A DNA stretch of 47,047 nt from Clostridiaceae bacterium (GTDB lineage: Bacteria > Bacillota > Clostridia > Acetivibrionales > DUMC01). The stretch covers positions 1 through 47,047 of the forward strand of contig DUMC01000131.1 of the NCBI GenBank assembly GCA_012840075.1, given 5' to 3'. A program made the translations under genes and the position numbers. The notes under the pieces were generated by a model. That model saw only the letters and a program-made list of their open reading frames with translations. It ran no database searches and was not told the origin of the DNA. Shown piece by piece: positions 36,258 through 44,198 of the stretch. The stretch's first letter is position 1, and every line of letters begins with the position of its first letter.

Positions 36258-37856
36258 CTAACGGGCTTTATAATAAACATCGCTCAAATAACTTTGAGAC
36301 TTTCTGCCATGCCGTAAGAGTTTTCTTATATACCTTAGTATAAATATCACAGCTATCACCGAAAAAACTATAAGACCGAAATTCTCACCTACTACCTGTT
36401 TTCTGTATAGCTTAAAAGCTTTAGAATAATACTCTCTATGGTTACCAAGTCTGAACATCTCAAGAGCTTCCTTATATTTATCCTGTCGCAACAGAGCTTT
36501 TCCTACTCCTACATAAGCAAGGTCATAATTGGCATTCAGCTTCAATATTTCCTGCCACCTTTGGGTTGCTTCATCATACTTTCCTGTATAATGTTTCCTT
36601 ACCGCATCCTTTATAAGTTTCCCGTAATTTGTGGGCTCGAATATGGTAATCCTATTTCCCGTCTTATCGAGGACTATTATATAGTCGTTCAAAGAATCTA
36701 TTGCTACAGGCGCTCTGAATGTTCCCTTTTGATAGCCTAATCCGCCGAAAACATATAACAAGTCTCCATCACTGTTATAAGTAAAAATTCTACCTCTTTT
36801 TCCATCCAAACAATTGTATATACCTGAATCCTCAACGCATACATCAATAAAGACTGATGGCCCTCTAATGGTACCGGAAATATTTATTTCAGTGCCAAGG
36901 TCTCCTATTGGTTTTAAAACAGATGTCCTTCTTAATATATCCTGCCCCGCAGGATTTAATTTTCTTATTGGTTGGACATTGTTTTGATCCTCATAAAAAG
37001 CCAGGTTAGTATAATCAATACTACCCGTAGTAGCAAATATAAAACCGTCGCTGTCTACATCAACACTGTTAAATTCTGTGGGAAGAAAAGCCATCAAGCC
37101 GGCCCTTTGCTCTTTAGTGGATATTCTCTTCCAAAAGTAATCAATCAAGTTGGGTGTAACCCTGTTCGCTCCTACAAAACCGGTAAAATTACCATCAACA
37201 TCAAATTCCATCAACCCTTCATAGGCTCCCTGGCTGACAGCATATAATCTTTTTCCCTTATCCATAACTAACCTTATAGGTTTAAATATAAAATTTTCAC
37301 TTATAACATCCGATTTTGGCTCTTTTATCTCTTTTAAGATATTTCCGTTTTCATCCAATATAAGAATTCTATAATTTTCAGTATCCGCAACATATATAAC
37401 TTTATCATTCGAAACATATATCCCTTGGGGATTCTTGAACGAATCCGCTTTTCCGGCATTATTTAAAGTATCCAATATCTTAAGTAAGTTCCAATTTTCA
37501 TCAAATATTATCAGGCGGTTGTTTCCAGAATCAAGAAGATATATATTGTTATCCGGCCCTACGAACAAATCTCCGGGATTGTTCAATCTGCCTACTTTTA
37601 AGTCATTGCCAAAAAACACTTCTTTGGGTAAATACGCCTGTGGAGCTTTAGCCGGATTTTCATACAAATCATAAGTATATGAACTATAAGCCGTCAATGC
37701 ATAGCAATTATCAGCATTACAAAAACCGGCTATATAAATTATTATTAACAATCCTAATATTATCCTAAATCTTATGCTAAATGCTTTCCTGCTAAACTTA
37801 TTTCCGTTCAATATCTTCTTGTTCGATATCTTTTTATTCATTATTGTCCTGCTCAA
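36258..37856 (-). CDS. NHL-repeat/TPR membrane-anchored protein
   Basis: The 532-residue protein has an N-terminal hydrophobic signal or anchor (about 27-45). About six NHL-type beta-propeller blades follow, such as NRLIIFDENWNLLKIL and YRILILDENGNILKEI. A short TPR-like helical part (about 440-490, KYDEATQRWQEILKLN) and a C-terminal transmembrane helix (about 498-517) complete it. An extracytoplasmic propeller held at the membrane is inferred, perhaps binding polysaccharide or proteins. Start TTG 37856 lies 8 bases after AAGGAGG. It follows the permease gene with only 14 bases between. Confidence 0.8.
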   Translation of the reverse strand: MSRTIMNKKISNKKILNGNKFSRKAFSIRFRIILGLLIIIYIAGFCNADNCYALTAYSSYTYDLYENPAKAPQAYLPKEVFFGNDLKVGRLNNPGDLFVGPDNNIYLLDSGNNRLIIFDENWNLLKILDTLNNAGKADSFKNPQGIYVSNDKVIYVADTENYRILILDENGNILKEIKEPKSDVISENFIFKPIRLVMDKGKRLYAVSQGAYEGLMEFDVDGNFTGFVGANRVTPNLIDYFWKRISTKEQRAGLMAFLPTEFNSVDVDSDGFIFATTGSIDYTNLAFYEDQNNVQPIRKLNPAGQDILRRTSVLKPIGDLGTEINISGTIRGPSVFIDVCVEDSGIYNCLDGKRGRIFTYNSDGDLLYVFGGLGYQKGTFRAPVAIDSLNDYIIVLDKTGNRITIFEPTNYGKLIKDAVRKHYTGKYDEATQRWQEILKLNANYDLAYVGVGKALLRQDKYKEALEMFRLGNHREYYSKAFKLYRKQVVGENFGLIVFSVIAVIFILRYIRKLLRHGRKSQSYLSDVYYKAR

Positions 37857-37870
37857 TTCCTAGGCCTCCT

Positions 37871-38776
37871 TTACTCCTTTATCCCCGACGTTGCAAGAGT
37901 TTCGATTACGTTACTTTGAGTAATAATAAAGACAATTACCGGAACTGAGATCATAAGCAAAGCAATTGCAGCACCCACACCTGACCTGGCTATACCACCT
38001 TGAATAATTTGTGAGAATGCAACAGGTAGTGTTTTTAGCTGCTCGCTATAGATGAAAGTACCACCCGTAGCGGACCAAAGCCCCTGAACGGTAAACAGTA
38101 TAAGTGTAAGCCAAGCCGGTTTAACTATAGGCATTGCTATTTTCCAGAAAACCGCAAACTCTTTTGCCCCATCCATTCTGGCGGATTCCAACATTATATC
38201 GGGTACAGCATGCTCAAAAAAGTTTCTCATTAAAAATACACCGACAGGAGTCGCAAAGGAGGGTACTATGACTGATAGATAAGTATCTATCCATCCTAGC
38301 CTGGACATTATTAGATAATTGGGTATAGCAGTTACAGCAGTTGAGAACATCAAGGCTAACACAATTATCCTCGATATAAACCTCCTGCCGGGGAAATTAT
38401 GTTTTGCTAGTGCATATGCTGCTAAAGATGCAACCAATACATGACCCGTCGTCCCTGCAGTGGTTATGAAAACCGTGTTAAAAATATATCGCGAAAAAGG
38501 TACCCAGGAATTGGACATGATAATGAATAAATCCCTGAAATTATCCAATGTTGGATTCCTTACAAAAAACCTGGGCGGGAAAAAGAATATTTCATTAAGC
38601 GGTTTAAATGCATTTGAAATTGCATATACCATGGGTAGTGCCATAAAGGCGGCAACCAATCCCAGCGGTATTGACATCGCAACATTTCCGCCCACTGTAC
38701 GATTCACTTTAACTCTTCTATTTATTTTTCTTATCAATCTAAAATTTTTCAATCCCGATTTCACTTTTGCAAACAT
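37871..38776 (-). CDS. Carbohydrate ABC transporter permease, MalG type (first transporter)
   Basis: The protein has about six helices and the EAA loop LESARMDGAKEFAVFWKIAM (about 200-219 of the longest frame). ATG 38776 is preferred: GGAG lies 9 bases upstream and the gene then begins just after the preceding stop. TTG 38791 would overlap the upstream gene by 11 bases. It forms a transporter with the next gene and the 988-residue binding protein. Confidence 0.88.
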   Translation of the reverse strand: MFAKVKSGLKNFRLIRKINRRVKVNRTVGGNVAMSIPLGLVAAFMALPMVYAISNAFKPLNEIFFFPPRFFVRNPTLDNFRDLFIIMSNSWVPFSRYIFNTVFITTAGTTGHVLVASLAAYALAKHNFPGRRFISRIIVLALMFSTAVTAIPNYLIMSRLGWIDTYLSVIVPSFATPVGVFLMRNFFEHAVPDIMLESARMDGAKEFAVFWKIAMPIVKPAWLTLILFTVQGLWSATGGTFIYSEQLKTLPVAFSQIIQGGIARSGVGAAIALLMISVPVIVFIITQSNVIETLATSGIKE

Positions 38777-38780
38777 AGCC

Positions 38781-39746
38781 TTATTCTCCAACTTTCCTCA
38801 ATAGATTTTGGATTAATTTATTAGAGCCTACCATTATTGCAAACAATACTGTTGCTATTGCAGAAGCGTAACCCATCTCAAATCTTATGGAACCATAATC
38901 CATGAGATGTGTTACAACCGTATGTGCAGCATAATCGACGCTCGGGAAACCTGCAAGAGCAACACATATATCTCCTACATTAAAGGTTGATGTTATCTGC
39001 ATAACTGCTCCAAACATCAGTATTGGCCTCATGGCTGGAAGTGTTATGTACCAGAGCTCCTGCCAGCGGTTTTTTACCCCGTCTATAGCTGCTGCTTCAT
39101 AAATATTTCTATCTATTCCTTGCAGTCCTGCAATAAATGCTAGAAAACTAATACCAAGATTAATCCAAAGAGTGGCTATTATTATAACTGCCATCATGTA
39201 CTTGGGATCCTGCAACCACTGTATACTTTCCCTTATAATACCTGTTCTTAAAAGGAAACCGTTCAGGTATCCATAGTTATCTCCGCTGAATATAACTTGC
39301 CAAATCATATACATATTCCCCGAAAGGGAAGGCGCTGACAATAGCAGTGTTATAATCGCTCTTATATTCGGAGGATATTCATTTACCATCCAAGCAAACA
39401 TAAAGCAAGCAATATAGCTTATTGGACCCGTAATCAAGGCGAACAAGAATGTATTCTTTATTGCTATTAGAAATATATCATCATCCAAAAAGAGTTTTAT
39501 ATAATTCAGCCATCCGATGAATTTCGGAGGTTCAAGTATGTTGTAATATGTAAAACTGTAGAATATAGACATAATAACAGGTACTATGTAGAACAAGGTG
39601 AATAAGGTCATAAAGGGAGCTACAAATAAGTATGAAACTTTATTTATTTTAACTTGTTTGATTACATATTTTAAATGTTCCCTTTCCTTAGCCAATTTTG
39701 GTATTAGCGCGATTCTTTTGTCAGTTTGAACAATCTCTGATTTCAA
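38781..39746 (-). CDS. Carbohydrate ABC transporter permease, MalF type (first transporter)
   Basis: The 321-residue permease has six or more helices, an N-terminal cytoplasmic segment (about 1-33) and the EAA loop YEAAAIDGVKNRWQELWYIT (about 216-235). Start TTG 39746 lies 8 bases after GAGGAGG. It is 14 bases downstream of the binding-protein gene. Confidence 0.9.
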   Translation of the reverse strand: MKSEIVQTDKRIALIPKLAKEREHLKYVIKQVKINKVSYLFVAPFMTLFTLFYIVPVIMSIFYSFTYYNILEPPKFIGWLNYIKLFLDDDIFLIAIKNTFLFALITGPISYIACFMFAWMVNEYPPNIRAIITLLLSAPSLSGNMYMIWQVIFSGDNYGYLNGFLLRTGIIRESIQWLQDPKYMMAVIIIATLWINLGISFLAFIAGLQGIDRNIYEAAAIDGVKNRWQELWYITLPAMRPILMFGAVMQITSTFNVGDICVALAGFPSVDYAAHTVVTHLMDYGSIRFEMGYASAIATVLFAIMVGSNKLIQNLLRKVGE

Positions 39747-39760
39747 GACCTATACCTCCT

Positions 39761-42727
39761 CTATTCATCTAGGCCAAATTCTTTTCTTTTTGCTTTAATT
39801 TCATCATTTATCACTCTTACATAATCAAGTAAGGTCTCCCTTACATCATCACCTTCGTTTATAACCTTCCTAAACGCATTCTCAAGATGCCTGCTTGTAT
39901 AATAACCTCCGGGTACTTGTGGGATGCCTTTTACCCATTGCCATTGTTCCATAAGATTGTTATAATCCTTAGTCGGCCATGGAAGCTGCTTCAGTGCTTC
40001 TATATTTGCTGTGGGATGTCTTGCTGCAGCTCCCATCAAACTTTCCATTTCCAGACCGAACCTTACTTGGGTTTCGGTACTCGTCCACCACTTCATGAAT
40101 TCCCATGCTGCTTCTTTATCCTTTGCACTTTTGAGCATCATGCATGCTGTTACTGAACCAGGTACATCATGCCTTATAGTTCCATCCTCTTGAAGTGTGC
40201 CCGGTACCGGTGCAAAGCCCCACAATCCGTTTAACTCCGGTGCGAAAACAACTAACTGGTTATATAGAGTATAATCTGCTATTACAAGCGGCATTTCACC
40301 CGTTCTGAAGCGGTTAGCTGCGTTAAAGTTTAACGGTAGCTTATAGTTTGAATAAAATTCTGTCCATTGTTTAAATGCTGCAATCGCTTCCTCACTATCA
40401 AGTGCGCTGGCCACTCCATCCTCTTTATAAAAACTGCCGTCCCTCTGGTAAAGTAGCATGCCAAAGGTGAGCATTCCACCCCCTCCTGTTCCCGCAGTCA
40501 CACCTACAGCTGTGAATGGCAGTCCAATGCTCAAGTTGTGTTTCTGTATGTCAGGCAAGATGGAATACAGCTCTTCCCAAGTTTTTGGAACCTTCAAATT
40601 CAGTTCACTTAATGTATCCTTCCTGTAGAAAAGCATCGGGAAAGTTTGTCTCTCCGGCAAAGCGTAAACACCGTCTCTGAAAGTAAAAGGCAATAATGCA
40701 CTTTCCCTGAATCTTTTTTTAACTTCTTCAAAATCCGGAAATTCAGCAAGATTCACTACAGCATTTCTGATAGCATAGTTCACGGGATCTCCTTCCGCCA
40801 CTTCCATAGCCACATCCGGTCCTACACCGGCCACAGTTGCCTGGAGCAATGCTCCCTGAACTTGTTTTAGATTTACCTCAATACCTGTTACAGGTGTAAA
40901 AGTATCATCTATTAATTGCTTTAGTATCTGAGCTTGGTCTCGCCCGGAATTTATCCATACGGTAATAGCTCTTGATTCGTCATAAAGATTTCCTATGGTA
41001 CTATAATCTTCTGTAAATGATGCAAAGAAAGCACCAATTTCATGCCAAACCTTACTGAAAAATCCTGCTTTTACTTTTGGCATATCTTTTTCCGGCGAAG
41101 CTATAATTATATAATCAATTTGAAGTGGTTGCTGCTTTGAATCCAGCACCCATTGTCCTAATGCACTTGTATTGTCCTTGAATGTTGACAATCTCTCCGG
41201 TATGGTTTCAGGGTTTTTAGCAAAATCCTCCAACTCATAAGCAAGTCTTTCAAGTATTGCAACATTACTGCCTCTATGTCCGGTCAAATCAAACAATTTT
41301 TTTGAAAGACCGTATAGTACTTCACTTTCGGTTTTAAATGTGTTAATGGTATGCGGTAACAATTCCTCTAACCAGTAATCCCTAAAAGGATCAGGAGTGG
41401 TGCCGGTAAGCATAACTATTTGACGGTAAGCTGTATTCAAATTATATACGCTGTTTTCAGCCGTCCTCAAAATATACGATAAATCACCCACTGTTACTTC
41501 CATCTTAATTTGATGCTTTCCTTTACTTAGATAAAATAAGTATGGGCCGTTGTCATTTCCTAAAACCTTCATATTCCAATCGGAATCATAATTAAATTCT
41601 ATGCAATCCATTTCCTTAAAAGGAACTTTTCCATCAATCAAAAGTCGTCTGCAAGATGGTATGCCTCTTATAAAACTCTGCTTGTATTTGATACCGATTT
41701 TATATAATCCGTCTTCAGGCACCTCAAATTCCCATACCAACCACTGTCCGGGTAATGACCACTTGAGTGATGCACTGTTAGAACCTATTGTGTTTAATCT
41801 TATTTTCGATACATCATAAGGCTCAGTTAAAGGTGATGTTCTATCATATACGGGGTAAAGCGTAGGATCTGATTTGTATAAAGCATCTTCTCCCTGTATC
41901 TTTATAAATACATCACTAGCCGGTTGATAATTAGCTGTTTTATATTCATTTTCCACTTCTGAATATGTTTTAGGCTCTTCTACCTGAAATAGCAACAAAT
42001 ACTCAATTACTACGGGTTCTCTAATTGAATATAACCTTATTTTATGTTTACCTTTAGTGAAATAAAACAGATAAGGTTCGTTATAGTGTCCTGATAAATC
42101 TCTAAAAATGGCAAACTGCCACATTGGATATTCAACCTGCGTAGGTACAAGATCGTTTCCTCTATTGTCCTGCTGTATTTCATGTTCATTTGTCCAAACA
42201 CGTTGAAATACCAAATGACCTGCTTCCGCAAACGGTATTTCTCCGTCAATTTGCAGTTCTCTTTCTATTGCGGAATTTTTCCCTTTAATATTGTAATATT
42301 TCATTCCTATATTATATAAACCTTCATTTTCAATATATATTTCCCATTCTATAAAACCTTCGTCAGAGGTTTTTACCGACTTACCGGTTGAACCTTCGTA
42401 GTTATCAAGTATCTCTACATCCATATCTGTATCAATAAAATTTTCAGCCGGAATTTTTATTTCACTCTTAGGTCTTGGAGCGTTTATGTAATTTGAAATA
42501 TATTCTTCATAACTATTCTCTCTTAAGATTAAAATATCGCTTGCGTTAAGCGAAGACCGGGATACATTTACAGACTGGGTTTTTTCCTCAGCGTGCAAAT
42601 TTCTTGCATCAATCAGAAACGTAGATATTATAAATATTGAAATTAAAATAACCGAGATAAAAAAGTTTAAATGTAAATATCTATGTTTATTTTTATTTAT
42701 TTGTCTCGTAAACCTGAATAAGCTCAA
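39761..42727 (-). CDS. Extracellular sugar-binding protein fused to two N-terminal beta-sandwich domains
   Basis: The 988-residue protein has a signal or anchor helix (about 19-45). Two related beta-sandwich, carbohydrate-binding-like domains follow (about 90-255 and 275-425). Both contain a WEIYIENEGLYNIGMKYY- or WEFEVPEDGLYKIGIKYK-type strand and an LFYFTKGKHKI- or LFYLSKGKHQI-type strand. A helical linker (about 430-560) leads to a family 1 solute-binding domain (about 590-975) with LLQATVAGVGPDVAMEVAEG and YALPERQTFPMLFYRKD. Ordinary binding proteins are about 430-550 residues, so the front half is an addition, probably for gripping polymer at the surface. Start TTG 42727 lies 11 bases after AAGGAGA. 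It is the first gene of the long minus-strand run. Confidence 0.82.
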   Translation of the reverse strand: MSLFRFTRQINKNKHRYLHLNFFISVILISIFIISTFLIDARNLHAEEKTQSVNVSRSSLNASDILILRENSYEEYISNYINAPRPKSEIKIPAENFIDTDMDVEILDNYEGSTGKSVKTSDEGFIEWEIYIENEGLYNIGMKYYNIKGKNSAIERELQIDGEIPFAEAGHLVFQRVWTNEHEIQQDNRGNDLVPTQVEYPMWQFAIFRDLSGHYNEPYLFYFTKGKHKIRLYSIREPVVIEYLLLFQVEEPKTYSEVENEYKTANYQPASDVFIKIQGEDALYKSDPTLYPVYDRTSPLTEPYDVSKIRLNTIGSNSASLKWSLPGQWLVWEFEVPEDGLYKIGIKYKQSFIRGIPSCRRLLIDGKVPFKEMDCIEFNYDSDWNMKVLGNDNGPYLFYLSKGKHQIKMEVTVGDLSYILRTAENSVYNLNTAYRQIVMLTGTTPDPFRDYWLEELLPHTINTFKTESEVLYGLSKKLFDLTGHRGSNVAILERLAYELEDFAKNPETIPERLSTFKDNTSALGQWVLDSKQQPLQIDYIIIASPEKDMPKVKAGFFSKVWHEIGAFFASFTEDYSTIGNLYDESRAITVWINSGRDQAQILKQLIDDTFTPVTGIEVNLKQVQGALLQATVAGVGPDVAMEVAEGDPVNYAIRNAVVNLAEFPDFEEVKKRFRESALLPFTFRDGVYALPERQTFPMLFYRKDTLSELNLKVPKTWEELYSILPDIQKHNLSIGLPFTAVGVTAGTGGGGMLTFGMLLYQRDGSFYKEDGVASALDSEEAIAAFKQWTEFYSNYKLPLNFNAANRFRTGEMPLVIADYTLYNQLVVFAPELNGLWGFAPVPGTLQEDGTIRHDVPGSVTACMMLKSAKDKEAAWEFMKWWTSTETQVRFGLEMESLMGAAARHPTANIEALKQLPWPTKDYNNLMEQWQWVKGIPQVPGGYYTSRHLENAFRKVINEGDDVRETLLDYVRVINDEIKAKRKEFGLDE

Positions 42728-42873
42728 TTTAATCGTCTCTCCTTTTATTACGATTTTTTGATACGGTTTTACATTTACATATATATTTTAAATCAATATT
42801 CTTATGTCTTTTTCTTTTGTCTTTATTTCGTTTGTAATTCATATATTTTGAATTTTTTGCTCAAAAATCATTT
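42728..42873. other. Leader region of the long catabolic run
   Basis: AT-rich, with the ribosome binding site of the 988-residue protein. A weak TTGATT / TGTAAA pair, 17 bases apart, near 42770-42800 could be its promoter. I saw no catabolite-response palindrome. Confidence 0.3.
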
Positions 42874-43048
42874 GTGAACCTCACATGACTAAGGCCACGT
42901 GCTTCTGTTGTCACCAACAGAATTTCCTGCTTCTTCGTCCTCGTAACGGACTTACTTCCACAGGCGTCTTACTTCGGATAGTTCCTACCTTCGTTATGTT
43001 AATTTCCTTACTCATGACTGAAGTCACGAGAATGCGGCAATATATGTT
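42874..43048 (-). mobile_element. Orphan IS200/IS605-type right end with tnpB C-terminus and omega-RNA-like hairpins
   Basis: This GC-richer island stands out from its AT-rich surroundings. On the minus strand a 46-codon frame (43048-42911) ends INITKVGTIRSKTPVEVSPL and then an Arg-rich tail, like TnpB C-termini. Three hairpins follow: CTCGTGAC/GTCATGAG (43011-43030); a perfect 7-bp TCTGTTG stem with a GTGA tetraloop (42904-42921); and CACGTG/CATGTG (42882-42901). The strand ends GAGGTTCAC at 42874, the type of right end seen in IS200/IS605 elements. The rest of tnpB and tnpA are absent. In intact elements this zone encodes the guide (omega) RNA. The assignment rests on remembered patterns, not an alignment. 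Confidence 0.5.
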
Positions 43049-43543
43049 TCAAAAACCTTTTTTCTTTTTATATTTTTCTTAAAAATTATATTTTTCTTAA
43101 AAACTTCTATATCTCATGTGCAAAATAATAATAAGTAAAAAGCACCAAAATTAGAAATAATTTAAAAGTAAGTAGTAGCAAGCTAACTATTAAATAAATA
43201 AGTAACACTTACCACTTATCGCTAATACTTAAGTTTATAAATAGTATATGCTAATTACAAAATCTACCAATCATAATTTTTTTTGTCAATAGTGTTTGCA
43301 GATCATGAATTTTAAGCTTAGAATTCGGATTCGATTTTAGATTTTATGTTCAGTATTAACTTTATGTACTTGCAAACACAGTATTAATTTTATGTACTCG
43401 CAAACAAAATTTCAATTAAACTATTACTTAAAAGTTAAACTTTTACGTTTTTTTAATTTAAACTTTTACGAAATTCTTAAACTTTTCATCTTTTAACTTT
43501 TTTGTGACATTATTTACCTGTTTACTTTCACAGTCTTTTGATG
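43049..43543. other. AT-rich intergenic region
   Basis: No gene is visible. Short repeats occur, such as ATTATATTTTTCTTAAAAA (around 43070-43100) and AAACTTTTACG (around 43440-43475), together with AGTATTAA(C/T)TTTATGTACT (around 43350-43395). Confidence 0.5.
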
Positions 43544-44008
43544 TTACTTTATAATGTAAACAACATTATTTATAATGTAAGCAAGATTAATAACTTTTAC
43601 TTGTACAATATCCTGTAAATAACTTACAGTTTCACCAACTGTACTAAAGTTGTTTTTATCTGTAGCATTTTTAGAAATATAAATGAAAAAATACTGTAGA
43701 GAAATAATGATAAAAGCTGTAGAGAAATAACCCTCTAATTTTTCAGGATTACGTGCTTGGACTTTTTCAAAATTAAGATGTTGCTTGATATCCCTGAAGA
43801 AACACTCAATATCCCAGCTGGCGAGGTACTTCTTGAGGATATCCTGAGTAGGTGAATCAAGCATATCAGTTATTATGAACCTGGTATTTTGAATTGTTGC
43901 ACTATAGCCGTTTTTGACTATTGCTAACTTAACTTTATCAATACCTGGCATATAAACTTCAATAGCTTTGATGTATAAACCTGTAGCACGGTAATATGAA
44001 ACTTTCAA
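43544..44008 (-). pseudogene. DDE transposase fragment, IS4-like C-terminal part
   Basis: The 154-residue frame retains the end of an IS4-type DDE transposase. DILKKYLASWDIECFFRDIK contains the third catalytic residue (Glu) with the following Arg and Lys of a YREK-like motif. The first two catalytic Asp regions are gone and the frame is closed upstream by TAA. No ribosome binding site is present. It is a relic between the second lyase gene's terminator and the transporter run. Confidence 0.7.
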
Positions 44009-44026
44009 CTTTTTTAGTAAGTTCTG

Positions 44027-44097
44027 TTTCTTAAATTATTATCTAATAAGTATCAAATAAGTTATATTTCTTAAATTATTATCTAATAAGTATCAAA
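44027..44097. repeat. 31-bp direct repeat with 9-bp spacer
   Basis: A 31-bp sequence beginning TTTCTTAAATTATTATCTAA occurs at 44027-44057 and identically at 44067-44097. It adjoins the transposase fragment and could mark a local duplication at an insertion or excision scar. Confidence 0.85.
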
Positions 44098-44138
44098 AAC
44101 ATATAATTAATAATACTTTTTATTACACTAATCAATAT

Positions 44139-44182
44139 AAAAAACAGTGCTAATTCACAGCATAGTTGAAGAATTAGCACTG
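44139..44182 (-). terminator. Strong Rho-independent terminator after the large lyase-like gene
   Basis: A perfect 12-bp stem (CAGTGCTAATTC, 44145-44156, with GAATTAGCACTG, 44171-44182) has a 14-base loop and is followed by six U on the minus strand. It ends the transcript of the lyase-like gene 17 bases after its stop codon and isolates it from the transporter run. Confidence 0.93.
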
Positions 44183-44198
44183 TCTTTAACATTTGTTA

